Shown here: positions 52,106 through 60,099 of the stretch, in pieces | Layout: the number at the start of each line of letters is the position of its first letter | How positions within the stretch are numbered: position 1 is the first letter of the stretch | NCBI GenBank assembly: GCA_963783695.1 | Contig: CAWAOM010000001.1 | Coordinates: forward strand, 620,001-684,000 | Direction: 5' to 3' | DNA: 64,000 bases | Origin: BM003 sp963783695 | GTDB taxonomy: Bacteria > Pseudomonadota > Gammaproteobacteria > Steroidobacterales > BM003 | Position numbers and translations under genes: made by a program | Notes under the pieces: model-generated | The model's database searches: none | Seen by the model: only the letters and a program-made list of their open reading frames with translations | What the model was told of the DNA's origin: nothing

Positions 52106-53017
52106 ATGGGTGAGAACATCATTAGTAAACCTGAGCTCAAGCTTATAGAGGGCGACGTCGAGCCGCGTGGCGGTCCCGCTCAACGCGAAATGCCGTTTGC
52201 AGTGGTGGAGGGGGAAGCGCTGACCGAGCTGCCCCGCGATCTCTACATACCACCGCATGCTTTACGGGTTTTTCTTGAGGCTTTCGAAGGCCCCCTGGAT
52301 CTGCTGCTGTACCTGATAAAACGTCAGAATATCGACATCGTTAATATCCCGATCCGCGAAATAACACTGCAGTACACCCAGTACATTGAGTTGATGCAGG
52401 ACCTGCAGCTCGAGTTGGCGGGTGAGTATCTTCTGATGGCCGCAATGCTGGCCGAGATCAAGTCGCGGATGTTGTTGCCGCGACCGGTTAGCGAAGATGA
52501 CGACGAGGAAGATCCCCGCGCCGAGCTTGTGCGCCGGCTGCAGGAGTACGAGCGTTACAAACAAGCAGCCGAGGACATCGAGTCTTTGCCGCGCATGGAG
52601 CGCGATAATTTTCCGGTTGATGCCGATTTCAAAGACAGAAAGGTGGTGGAGATACTGCCAGATGTGACTTTGAAAGAGCTATTGCTCTCGTTTCAGGAAG
52701 TGCTGCAGCGAGCTGAGGCTTTTGCTCATCATCATGTTACGCGTGAGGCCTTGTCGGTGCGTGAGCGCATGAGTGAAGTGCTCGATACCGTTCGCGCCGA
52801 TAGATTTACCACGTTCCAGAAGTTATTCCGGCCCGAAGAGGGCCGCATGGGCGTTACCGTAACTTTTCTTGCATTGCTGGAGCTCGTCAGGGAAACGCTT
52901 GTTGAAATCATTCAGGCCGAATCGTACGGGCCGATCCACGTCAGAGCCCGCTCGCAACAGGTCGAGCAAAATTCACAATCCCCGGAACCCACCGAAGAAC
53001 AGCCCGAAAATGAGTGA
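52106..53017 (+). CDS. scpA: Segregation and condensation protein A
   Basis: Kleisin that bridges the Smc heads. 303 residues; the N-terminal Smc-neck binding motif FEGPLDLLLYLIKRQNIDI, the ITLQYTQYIELM helix and EYLLMAAMLAEIKSRMLLP are characteristic; C-terminal winged helix around VTFLALLELVRE. Ends with an 8-bp overlap with scpB. Confidence 0.96.
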   Translation: MGENIISKPELKLIEGDVEPRGGPAQREMPFAVVEGEALTELPRDLYIPPHALRVFLEAFEGPLDLLLYLIKRQNIDIVNIPIREITLQYTQYIELMQDLQLELAGEYLLMAAMLAEIKSRMLLPRPVSEDDDEEDPRAELVRRLQEYERYKQAAEDIESLPRMERDNFPVDADFKDRKVVEILPDVTLKELLLSFQEVLQRAEAFAHHHVTREALSVRERMSEVLDTVRADRFTTFQKLFRPEEGRMGVTVTFLALLELVRETLVEIIQAESYGPIHVRARSQQVEQNSQSPEPTEEQPENE

Positions 53018-54263
53018 ACTGAATCTTAAGAATATCGTTGAAGCGGCGCTGCATGCGGCTCATCGTCCACTTAGCGTTGATAATATCGTCAATCTGTTTG
53101 CCGAATCCGAACGTCCGGAACGCAGCGTGATTCGCGAGGCAATTGCCGAATTGCAGGAAGAGTACGGCGAGCGCGGCGTCGAGTTGGTCGAAGTGGCCAG
53201 TGGGTGGAGAGTGCAAGTCCGCTCCGGGCTCGGGGAGTGGATATCGCGTTTGTGGCAGGATCGTCCTCCACGTTATTCGCGCGCGTTGCTGGAGACTCTT
53301 TCCATCGTTGCCTATCGGCAGCCGGTTACCCGTGGTGAAATCGAGGAGATCCGTGGAGTCAGCGTGTCCAGCACAATTGTGCGCACGCTGTTGGACCGGG
53401 GCTGGCTGCGTGTCGTAGGCCATAGAGACGTTCCCGGAAAACCGGCGCTTTTCGCAACCACGCGGGAATTCCTCGATTATTTTGGGCTGAAAAAGCTTGA
53501 GGATTTGCCGCCGTTGGCCGATCTCAAAGACCTGGACAGCCTCAACGTCGAACTGGAGCTTGGTTTCGAGGAGTCTGGCATCCGCTCGGCCGACATTGTC
53601 GAGCCTATCGAGGCCGACGCAGACGGCATCGAAGCAAATCAGGTCGAGGTCGATCAGGTCGAGGTCGATCAGGTCGAGGCAGATCAGGTCGAGGCAGATC
53701 AGGTCGAAGCAGATCGGGTCGAAGCAGATCGGGTCGAAGCAGATCGGGTCGAAGCAGATCGGGTCGAAGCAGATCGGGTCGAAGCAGATCGGGTCGAAGC
53801 AGATCGGGTCGAAGCAGATCAGGTCGAAGCAGATCGGGTCGAAGCAGATCAGGTCGAAGCAGATCAGGTCGAGGCAGATCAGGTCGAGGCAGATCAGGTC
53901 GAAGCGGATCAGGTCGAGGCAGATCACCTTTTTACAGGCGGCCGCGATGATGGCGACGAGGCTGTCGCGGCCGCTATGGATGAATCCCCCGCGAGTGCAT
54001 CCGAACCAATGGCCGGCGCACAACCGTCGTTGCGTGCGGATGTCGCTGAGACCGGGAGTGCAGCGGCAAGTGTCTCTTCCCGCGGCGACATGGATGGCCA
54101 GCCCCACGAATCTGCTTATGACACGGCGGCGCCGACAGACCAGTTGTCGCAAGGCACCAGGCAGACCGACGCTGATTCAGGTTTGACCACCGATACGGTC
54201 GATCACGCCGAGTCAGCGGACGACGCAGTCGGCCGGTTAGCAAATAAATCCGCAGATGACTGA
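53010..54263 (+). CDS. scpB: Segregation and condensation protein B with repetitive acidic C-terminal tail
   Basis: Dimeric winged-helix partner of ScpA. The conserved part (about residues 1-185: NIVEAALHAAHRPLSVDNIV, LLETLSIVAYRQPVTRGEIE, RGVSVSSTIVRTLLDRGWLR, FLDYFGLKKLEDLP) is normal. A ~230-residue extension follows, containing 19 VEADQ/VEADR pentapeptides (residues about 212-306) and a further acidic low-complexity end. Typical ScpB proteins end shortly after the conserved domain. ATG overlaps scpA; a longer upstream reading lies inside scpA. Confidence 0.93.
   Translation: MSELNLKNIVEAALHAAHRPLSVDNIVNLFAESERPERSVIREAIAELQEEYGERGVELVEVASGWRVQVRSGLGEWISRLWQDRPPRYSRALLETLSIVAYRQPVTRGEIEEIRGVSVSSTIVRTLLDRGWLRVVGHRDVPGKPALFATTREFLDYFGLKKLEDLPPLADLKDLDSLNVELELGFEESGIRSADIVEPIEADADGIEANQVEVDQVEVDQVEADQVEADQVEADRVEADRVEADRVEADRVEADRVEADRVEADRVEADQVEADRVEADQVEADQVEADQVEADQVEADQVEADHLFTGGRDDGDEAVAAAMDESPASASEPMAGAQPSLRADVAETGSAAASVSSRGDMDGQPHESAYDTAAPTDQLSQGTRQTDADSGLTTDTVDHAESADDAVGRLANKSADD
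53643..53927 (+). repeat. 15-bp tandem repeat in scpB, 19 units
   Basis: Units GTCGARGYAGATCRG coding VE(A/V)D(Q/R), with one degenerate unit before the array (IEANQ). Interchange of CAG and CGG and of GAG and GAA in blocks shows local duplication. In-frame length change is expected. Confidence 0.95.
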
Positions 54264-54272
54264 AGGCGCTGG

Positions 54273-55085
54273 GTGAGCGAGCGTATTCAGAAATTACTGG
54301 CGCAGGCGGGATTCGGTTCCCGCCGTGAAATCGAGGAATGGCTGAGGGCCGGCAGGGTCAGGGTCAACGACGAACTGGCACAACTGGGTGACAAGGCAGG
54401 CGAAGGGGATAAGATCGAGCTCGATGGCCGGGTGCTGGTTGCGGAACATCACACGCCGACGCGCCACCGATACCTCGCTTACAACAAACCGGTTGGTCAG
54501 ATTTGCACGCGCTCGGATCCGGAAGGGCGCACAACGGTGTTCGAATCTCTGCCGCGTATCAAAGGCTCGAGATGGGTGGCGGTTGGAAGGCTGGATGTCA
54601 ACTCGTCGGGGCTGATGTTGTTCACTACAGATGGGCAACTGGCCAATGCGCTGATGCATCCGAGTCGTGAAGTTTTGCGCACTTACGCGGTGCGCGTCGC
54701 GGGTGACCCGAGCACAGATGAAATCCTCGCTCTGCGTCAAGGTGTCGCCCTGGAAGACGGCCAGGCGAGTTTTGAGTCCATTGAGGCGTCGGGCGGGCAG
54801 GGCCTGAATCATTGGTTCCACGTGACGCTCAAGGAAGGGCGAAAGCGCGAGGTACGCCGCCTTTGGCAGCATTTTGGTTATGAAGTCAGTCGGCTGATCC
54901 GGCTGGCATATGGACCGATATCGCTCGGGCGCGATCTGCGTCAGGGTTATTTTCGCGATCTCAGCGAAAAGGAGATCCGCCAGCTTTACGCCTGCGTGAG
55001 TTTGCAGTCCCCGCTGAGTTCCGAGGGGAAAAAGCGGCGCTATAACACGGTCCCCCGGCGCAGGCGCGGCAGCAAGGCCAGGTGA
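54273..55085 (+). CDS. rluB: 23S rRNA pseudouridine(2605) synthase
   Basis: RsuA/RluB family. 270 residues: S4-like RNA-binding domain at the N-terminus (ERIQKLLAQAGFGSRREIEE), catalytic Asp108 in VGRLDVNSSGLMLFT, and KEGRKREVRRLW. Basic C-terminal tail (RRYNTVPRRRRGSKAR). GTG start shortly after scpB; scpA-scpB-rluB is a conserved series. Assignment to RluB rather than another RsuA-family paralogue rests on this context. Confidence 0.93.
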   Translation: MSERIQKLLAQAGFGSRREIEEWLRAGRVRVNDELAQLGDKAGEGDKIELDGRVLVAEHHTPTRHRYLAYNKPVGQICTRSDPEGRTTVFESLPRIKGSRWVAVGRLDVNSSGLMLFTTDGQLANALMHPSREVLRTYAVRVAGDPSTDEILALRQGVALEDGQASFESIEASGGQGLNHWFHVTLKEGRKREVRRLWQHFGYEVSRLIRLAYGPISLGRDLRQGYFRDLSEKEIRQLYACVSLQSPLSSEGKKRRYNTVPRRRRGSKAR

Positions 55086-55747
55086 AACAAACTGAGCGCC
55101 TGTTCCGCTCATTGCTCACGCATTATGGCCCGCAATATTGGTGGCCGGCTGAGTCCCCATTCGAGGTCATGGCGGGTGCCGTTTTGGTCCAGAACACGAG
55201 CTGGCGTCAGGCTGAGCGCGCGCTCGCTGCACTGCGAGAGCAGGGATTGTTGACGGCAGCGGCCATACACGCAAGTGGTTTCGAATTGCTGCAGGGCCTG
55301 ATTCGTCCATCCGGCACATTTCGATTGAAGACACGCAGGCTCAAGGCGCTCGCCCGTTTCGTTGTCGACAGCGGCGGGCTGGCGCAGTTGCAGTCGCATT
55401 CTACCCAGACACTACGCAACCGCCTGTTAGCCGTTTCCGGCATCGGGCCGGAGACTGCGGATGCCATTCTCCTTTATGCGTTCGAGCGCAGAATCTTCGT
55501 CGCTGATGCCTATGCGCGGCGAGTACTTCAGCGAACCCATGCCCTCAGTGTTGATACGGCTCCACGGCACTATGAGCTCTATCGCGCCCACGTTGAATCC
55601 TGCAGTCTAGACAATATGGAACTCAATGAGTTTCACGCATTGCTGGTTGCGCATGCACAGCGCTACTGTCGCAGGCGTCCTCGCTGCCAGGCGTGCTGCG
55701 CAGCGAGCGACTGCCGCTTTACTGACAATCCAGACTCAAACCGCTGA
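55082..55747 (+). CDS. HhH-GPD endonuclease III-like DNA glycosylase
   Basis: 221 residues. Helix-hairpin-helix LLAVSGIGPETADAILLYAF followed by the catalytic Asp in VADAYARRV. The lyase Lys of Nth (GxGxKTA) is Glu here, so a monofunctional glycosylase or a non-lyase relative (COG2231-like) is more likely than true Nth. A C-terminal Cys cluster (C-x5-C-x2-C-x5-C) suggests a [4Fe-4S] site. GTG start overlaps the rluB stop. Substrate unknown. Its 3' end overlaps the convergent yciK gene by 29 bp. Confidence 0.85.
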   Translation: MKQTERLFRSLLTHYGPQYWWPAESPFEVMAGAVLVQNTSWRQAERALAALREQGLLTAAAIHASGFELLQGLIRPSGTFRLKTRRLKALARFVVDSGGLAQLQSHSTQTLRNRLLAVSGIGPETADAILLYAFERRIFVADAYARRVLQRTHALSVDTAPRHYELYRAHVESCSLDNMELNEFHALLVAHAQRYCRRRPRCQACCAASDCRFTDNPDSNR

Positions 55748-56489
55748 GCGCCCGGCCGGGTGCACCTAAAAGGTACAGATACGGTCCGAGGATAGTCTCC
55801 GGCACCGGGTTGGCCTCGGCTGGCTCCGCCGGGTATGCCTGTCGACGCATCGCGGTGCGGGTGGGTCCCGGATTAAGGCAGTTCACCCTGATGTTCTCGT
55901 TGTTGTCGAGTTCATCCGCGAGCACCTGGGCAAGGCCCTCTACGCCGAACTTCGATACGCTGTATGCGCCCCAGTACGCTTTGCCGCGGCGTCCCACTCC
56001 GCTGGAGGTAAAAATAACCGACGCATCCTCAGACTGACGCAGCAACGGCATGCAGGCTTGGGTCATCAAGAACGAACCGGTCAGGTTGATATGCAACACC
56101 CGCTGCCACAGCACCTGGTCGTAGTGTTCGATCGGGCTGCGTTCGCCCAGAATCCCGGCGTTGTTCACCAGGCCGTCGAGTCGTCCGTACTCGCTCTGGA
56201 GTTTGCCTGCCAGCAGGTCGTAGTCGGGCCCTTGGGCGCGTTCGAGATCGAAGGGCGCGATTGCCGGAGTGGGTCCGCCGTTTTCTACAATAGTGTCGTA
56301 CACGGATTCGAGCTTGCTGACTTTGCGGCCGGTCAGTATCACGGTCGCACCGAGTGCCCCGCTGGCCCGGGCCAGCGCCGCACCGATGCCATCTCCGGCG
56401 CCGGTGATCAGGATGACCCGTCCCTCCAGTGCATCCGGCCCGGGTCGATACTGCAGTAACGCTCGCGCGTCGAATTTTTCGTTGGTCAC
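55719..56489 (-). CDS. yciK: YciK-type short-chain oxidoreductase
   Basis: 256 residues, classical SDR: cofactor motif ITGAGDGIG, NNAGILG, catalytic Ser in TSSGVGRRG and YSVSK. Most similar in pattern to E. coli YciK (RPGPDALEGRVILITGAGDG start, NPGPTRTAMRRQAYP). Substrate not established. Last gene of a minus-strand operon; overlaps the preceding gene by 4 bp. Confidence 0.92.
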   Translation of the reverse strand: MTNEKFDARALLQYRPGPDALEGRVILITGAGDGIGAALARASGALGATVILTGRKVSKLESVYDTIVENGGPTPAIAPFDLERAQGPDYDLLAGKLQSEYGRLDGLVNNAGILGERSPIEHYDQVLWQRVLHINLTGSFLMTQACMPLLRQSEDASVIFTSSGVGRRGKAYWGAYSVSKFGVEGLAQVLADELDNNENIRVNCLNPGPTRTAMRRQAYPAEPAEANPVPETILGPYLYLLGAPGRALSGLSLDCQ

Positions 56490-57361
56490 GCTAAAATCCC
56501 ATCATTGTTTTCAATCAGTCGGCTGGCGTCGCGGGCGCAACGCCAGGCACGCCACAGCGTACCGGCTTGTGACAGTGCGACCTGTTCCGGCGGCAGGGTC
56601 TGTAGCCGGCGGCGCAATTGTCGATTCAGTGCCTCGTACAGGCCGAGTGCAATCCAGTATGGCGTCATTTGCCGGAATGGTCGTTCGAGCCAGCCGGTAC
56701 GGGCTTTTGCGAGGTGTGAATCGGAACGATCTACAACTGCCAGCAATGCAGGCCGGACGCTCTGGTCAACCGGTGCGGAAGGGTCAGCCGGTATGTCCGC
56801 GCCGGTTTCCAGAAAAAGCGTTTCCGGTATCAGGACGCGACCGTCAACCAAATCGAGATTAAATCGCCTGACAATCTCCGTCAGTCTGATCCCGCGTCCG
56901 AGCCAGATTCCGGGACGCTCCAGCGCGGTCGTCGACCCGGCGCCGAGTGTCTTGCGTATGGCAAGAGCCAGCGCACAGCCGTCGCTGCGAAAACTATGCA
57001 GGGCAAGTTCCTCGTCGGTCTCGATTTGTACTCGGCCAATTTCGTTATCGGCGCCGGTTACCATCTGTTCCAGAAGATCGAAATCGGCCCGCGACCAATC
57101 GCAGAGCCCGGCCAGCGTGACCGTCAGGGGATGCCGTGGTGCAGCATTGGTAAGGCGCACTAGCTCTTCGTTCCACCAGGTAATGCGTGAGCGGGCGATT
57201 TCCGGTTCCTGGGGAGTTCGTGCAGCACGGCTCAGTTCCGACACCAGTTCTAGCAGGGCGGTCAGAATCCGGCGTGCGCGGGGATCGGCAAAAAGTAACG
57301 CATAATGCAGCGCAGAGCCGTCGGCCACGACGGGCCTGGAGGAGTTCACGAGGCCGCTCAT
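56486..57361 (-). CDS. Squalene/phytoene synthase-fold protein, probably non-catalytic (NDUFAF6-like)
   Basis: 291 residues with the trans-isoprenyl-diphosphate synthase fold pattern: RSRITWWNEELVRL near residue 62 and GIRLTEIVRRFNLDLVDGRV near residue 165. In active enzymes the second site reads LRDxxED; here it is VRRFNLD, and the first DxxxD motif is missing. This resembles the NDUFAF6 group, complex I assembly factors in mitochondria, more than carotenoid enzymes; no other isoprenoid gene is near. Overlaps both neighbours by 4 bp (ATGA). Confidence 0.7.
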   Translation of the reverse strand: MSGLVNSSRPVVADGSALHYALLFADPRARRILTALLELVSELSRAARTPQEPEIARSRITWWNEELVRLTNAAPRHPLTVTLAGLCDWSRADFDLLEQMVTGADNEIGRVQIETDEELALHSFRSDGCALALAIRKTLGAGSTTALERPGIWLGRGIRLTEIVRRFNLDLVDGRVLIPETLFLETGADIPADPSAPVDQSVRPALLAVVDRSDSHLAKARTGWLERPFRQMTPYWIALGLYEALNRQLRRRLQTLPPEQVALSQAGTLWRAWRCARDASRLIENNDGILA

Positions 57362-58719
57362 TTTTCGCTCGTCGAATCTGGCGCCGAATGCGTGTCCGGA
57401 GCCGATCTGTCTGATCTTGCCGGGTCCGACTCATCAGGCTCCGCCGTACCCTGCGGTCGTCGGACCTGATCCTGTAACGGCAGGGGATGCGTGGGCGCGT
57501 CAGCCACCGGGACGCCGAGCTCGCCGAAGCGCCGTGCGCCGGGCATGACATAGCGCTCGAATGATCCGACCGCACGATTGTATGCCTCGACGCTGTTGCC
57601 GAGATGACGGCCAACCCGTTCGAGGTGTGCGGTGAAAGTGGCCAGCCGCCTGTGCAACTGCTCGGCCAGTTCTCGAATCGTCTCCGCATTGCTTGCAAGC
57701 GTGACTTCACCCCAGCCGTAAGCAATCACCTTCAGCAACCCGATCAGCGATGTTGGGGTGGCCAGCAGCACGCGCTGGCGCATTGCTTCTTCCTGCAGGC
57801 CGGGGTCGAGATCGAGTGCGGCCGACAGGAACTGGTCACCGGGAACGAACATCACAACAAACTCCGGGCTATGCCGAAATTGCGCCCAGTACTCTTTGCC
57901 CGATAGTTCGCGAACACGATCCCGCATGATTCTCAGATGACGGGCCAAAGCACTCGCTCGCGCAGGCGCCTCAGTCGCCGCATTGGCATCGAGATAGGCA
58001 TCCAACGGTGTCTTCACGTCAATGACGAGAATCCGTTCATCGGGAAGGCGAACGATCATGTCCGGACGCAGTCGCCCGCCTGGTCCGTTGATCTCCGTCT
58101 GCGTATCGAAGTCGCAGTGTTCTTTCATTCCCGCCAGTTCGACAACGCGGCGCAGCGTAATTTCGCCCCATCGGCCGCGAACCTCCGGGCGTCGCAACGC
58201 TCCGACCAGGTTGCGCGTTTCAGCCTGTAAATCTTTCTGCCCCTCGGCGACCGCAGTCAGGTGCTGTTGCAGGCTGCCAAACGCTTCCCGCCGTTCATTC
58301 TCGATGCGCGCAATCTGATCCCGGGTTTGCTGCAGTGTCTCTGCCAGGGGCTGCACCAGGGACTGGATAGCCTGATGGCGCTCGCGCAGACCCGTCTGGG
58401 CCTTATCCTGCTGCCTTTGCAGTTGCGCTTCCGCCAGCTGCAACAGCATTTCTCCCTGCGAGCGCATCGACCGCGCCGCTGTGCGCTCGAGTCCGACGGA
58501 AAGGTTCTCCGCCGCGGCACGCAACAACTTCTCGCGTTCGGCGTCCAGTTCCTGCTGGTTTCTCAGCCGCGAATCGAGCAGCGCGTTGCGGGTCCGTAAC
58601 CGACCCATGCGCAGCGTCAGCGGTATGGCACAGACAAGTGCACCAATGAGGGCGCCTCCAGCGAAGGCTATGAGAAGCGCAAGACCTGGTTCAAGACCGA
58701 GATCGGGCATGCCAGGCAT
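57358..58719 (-). CDS. rmuC: DNA recombination protein RmuC
   Basis: 453 residues: N-terminal membrane helix (about 12-36), a coiled coil to about 170, then the RmuC nuclease-like domain (RGRWGEITLRRVVELAGM, RPDMIVRLPDERILVIDVKT, MFVPGDQFLSAAL, LIGLLKVIAYGW). Family limits DNA inversions and rearrangements. Starts within the 3' end of gph; an ATG three codons later (58710) is equally possible. Low-complexity acidic C-terminus. Confidence 0.93.
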   Translation of the reverse strand: MPGMPDLGLEPGLALLIAFAGGALIGALVCAIPLTLRMGRLRTRNALLDSRLRNQQELDAEREKLLRAAAENLSVGLERTAARSMRSQGEMLLQLAEAQLQRQQDKAQTGLRERHQAIQSLVQPLAETLQQTRDQIARIENERREAFGSLQQHLTAVAEGQKDLQAETRNLVGALRRPEVRGRWGEITLRRVVELAGMKEHCDFDTQTEINGPGGRLRPDMIVRLPDERILVIDVKTPLDAYLDANAATEAPARASALARHLRIMRDRVRELSGKEYWAQFRHSPEFVVMFVPGDQFLSAALDLDPGLQEEAMRQRVLLATPTSLIGLLKVIAYGWGEVTLASNAETIRELAEQLHRRLATFTAHLERVGRHLGNSVEAYNRAVGSFERYVMPGARRFGELGVPVADAPTHPLPLQDQVRRPQGTAEPDESDPARSDRSAPDTHSAPDSTSEK

Positions 58720-59377
58720 CTATCCAGTCCAGTATTTCGCCCGGATGTTCGACCATCCCGTCGGCGCACCACGTATCAGGATTGTCGGCGGTATCGAGAT
58801 AACCGTAACGCGCAACAAGAGACCGCATTCCCGCCGCGATCGCCGCCTGGATGTCGCGCTCCGCGTCGCCAATGTAAAGACATGCGCCGGCGGGGTGCTG
58901 CAGGATGCCGGCCGCGTGAAGCAGCGACATCGGGTCCGGTTTGGCGCGGGCACAGGTATCGCCGCTGACCACGCAGGTGGCACGCGGCATCAGTCCCAGT
59001 TGCTCAACCAGCGGCTCGGTAAGGCCGGCCGGCTTGTTGGTGACGATTCCCCACGGTATGCCACGACTCTCCAGCGCATCCAGAACCGGCAGGAAGCCGT
59101 CGAAAATCCGTGTCTGCCTGCACAGGCGGGCGGCATATAGCTGCAAAAACCGGTGTCTCAGTGTTGCAAAATTCCGTTCGGCAAAATCCGCACCGAAACC
59201 GAGATGGAGCAGTCCTTTGGCGCCATGCGACACGCTGCTGCGATACGTCGAATAATCGACGGCGGGACGATCGTAGGCAGACAGCAACTCATTAAGTGCC
59301 GCACCCATGTCCGGCGCGGTATCGACCAGGGTCCCGTCAAGATCGAGCAGTACTGCAGTGATTGCTTGTGAAGTCAC
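58691..59377 (-). CDS. gph: HAD-type phosphoglycolate phosphatase
   Basis: Removes phosphate from 2-phosphoglycolate formed in DNA repair and other metabolism. About 228 residues: nucleophile Asp12 and Asp14 in LLDLDGTLVDT, TNKPAGL (motif II/III region) and IGDAERDIQAA (motif IV). The GTG start makes a 4-bp GTGA overlap with ubiG; an in-frame ATG at 59401 would add eight residues. ubiG-gph is a frequent pair. The specific substrate is inferred from family and context. Confidence 0.9.
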   Translation of the reverse strand: MTSQAITAVLLDLDGTLVDTAPDMGAALNELLSAYDRPAVDYSTYRSSVSHGAKGLLHLGFGADFAERNFATLRHRFLQLYAARLCRQTRIFDGFLPVLDALESRGIPWGIVTNKPAGLTEPLVEQLGLMPRATCVVSGDTCARAKPDPMSLLHAAGILQHPAGACLYIGDAERDIQAAIAAGMRSLVARYGYLDTADNPDTWCADGMVEHPGEILDWIDAWHARSRS

Positions 59378-60099
59378 AGGCTGTTCCCACTTTCGCGGCA
59401 TGTCATCAGGTAATTCACATCGACATTGCCGCCGAGGCGATGAACACCGGTCACAGGGTTGTAATGCAATCCGGTGATGTCAGCGACATCCAGTTGCGCT
59501 GCGCGCACCCAGGCGGCGAGTTCGGCGGGTTTGATGAAATGCCGGTAGTCATGAGTGCCGGGCGGAATAAGTTTAAGCAAATATTCCGCGCCCACGATCG
59601 CCATCAGATAAGACTTCGGGTTGCGATTCAGCGTCGAGAGTATCAGCGTTCCGCCAGGCCGAAGCAGTCGCGCGCATGCCTCCACCACCGAGTCCGGTTG
59701 CGGCACATGTTCGAGCATCTCCATGCAGACGACGCAGTCATATGAGGCCGGCGCTTCGGCGGCGATTCCCTCCGCGGTTTGCTGACGGTAATCGACCTGA
59801 AGCCCGGATTCGAGCAGATGCGAGCGTGCCACCTGCAGGGCGTCTGCGCTCATATCGATAGCAGTGACGTTTGCTCCGCGCCCGGCCAGGGCTTCGGCAA
59901 GCAGGCCGCCACCGCAGCCGACATCCAGCACCACTGCCCCGGCCAGTTTGAAATGCTGTTCGACGTAGCCAAGACGCAGGCCGTTGATCTCGTGAAGTGA
60001 GCGCATCGGGCCGTTGGGATCCCACCAGCGCGACGCCAGTGCATCGAAGTGTTCGACCTCGCCGGTATCGACATTGCTATCTAAATCACTCACCTTCAT
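59374..60099 (-). CDS. ubiG: Ubiquinone biosynthesis O-methyltransferase
   Basis: Carries out both O-methylations in ubiquinone synthesis. 241 residues: HFDALASRWWDPNGPMRSLH start region, SAM motif VLDVGCGGGLLAEAL, and MEMLEHVPQP, LSTLNRNPKSYL and GTHDYRHFIKP, all typical of UbiG. Supplies the quinone that complex I in this window reduces. Overlaps mtaD-like by 14 bp. Confidence 0.97.
   Translation of the reverse strand: MKVSDLDSNVDTGEVEHFDALASRWWDPNGPMRSLHEINGLRLGYVEQHFKLAGAVVLDVGCGGGLLAEALAGRGANVTAIDMSADALQVARSHLLESGLQVDYRQQTAEGIAAEAPASYDCVVCMEMLEHVPQPDSVVEACARLLRPGGTLILSTLNRNPKSYLMAIVGAEYLLKLIPPGTHDYRHFIKPAELAAWVRAAQLDVADITGLHYNPVTGVHRLGGNVDVNYLMTCRESGNSL

Noticed and set aside
52941..54152. 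403-codon minus-strand frame (FDPIC repeats)
   Set aside because: Antisense of scpB and its 15-bp repeats; scpB is a recognised conserved gene.
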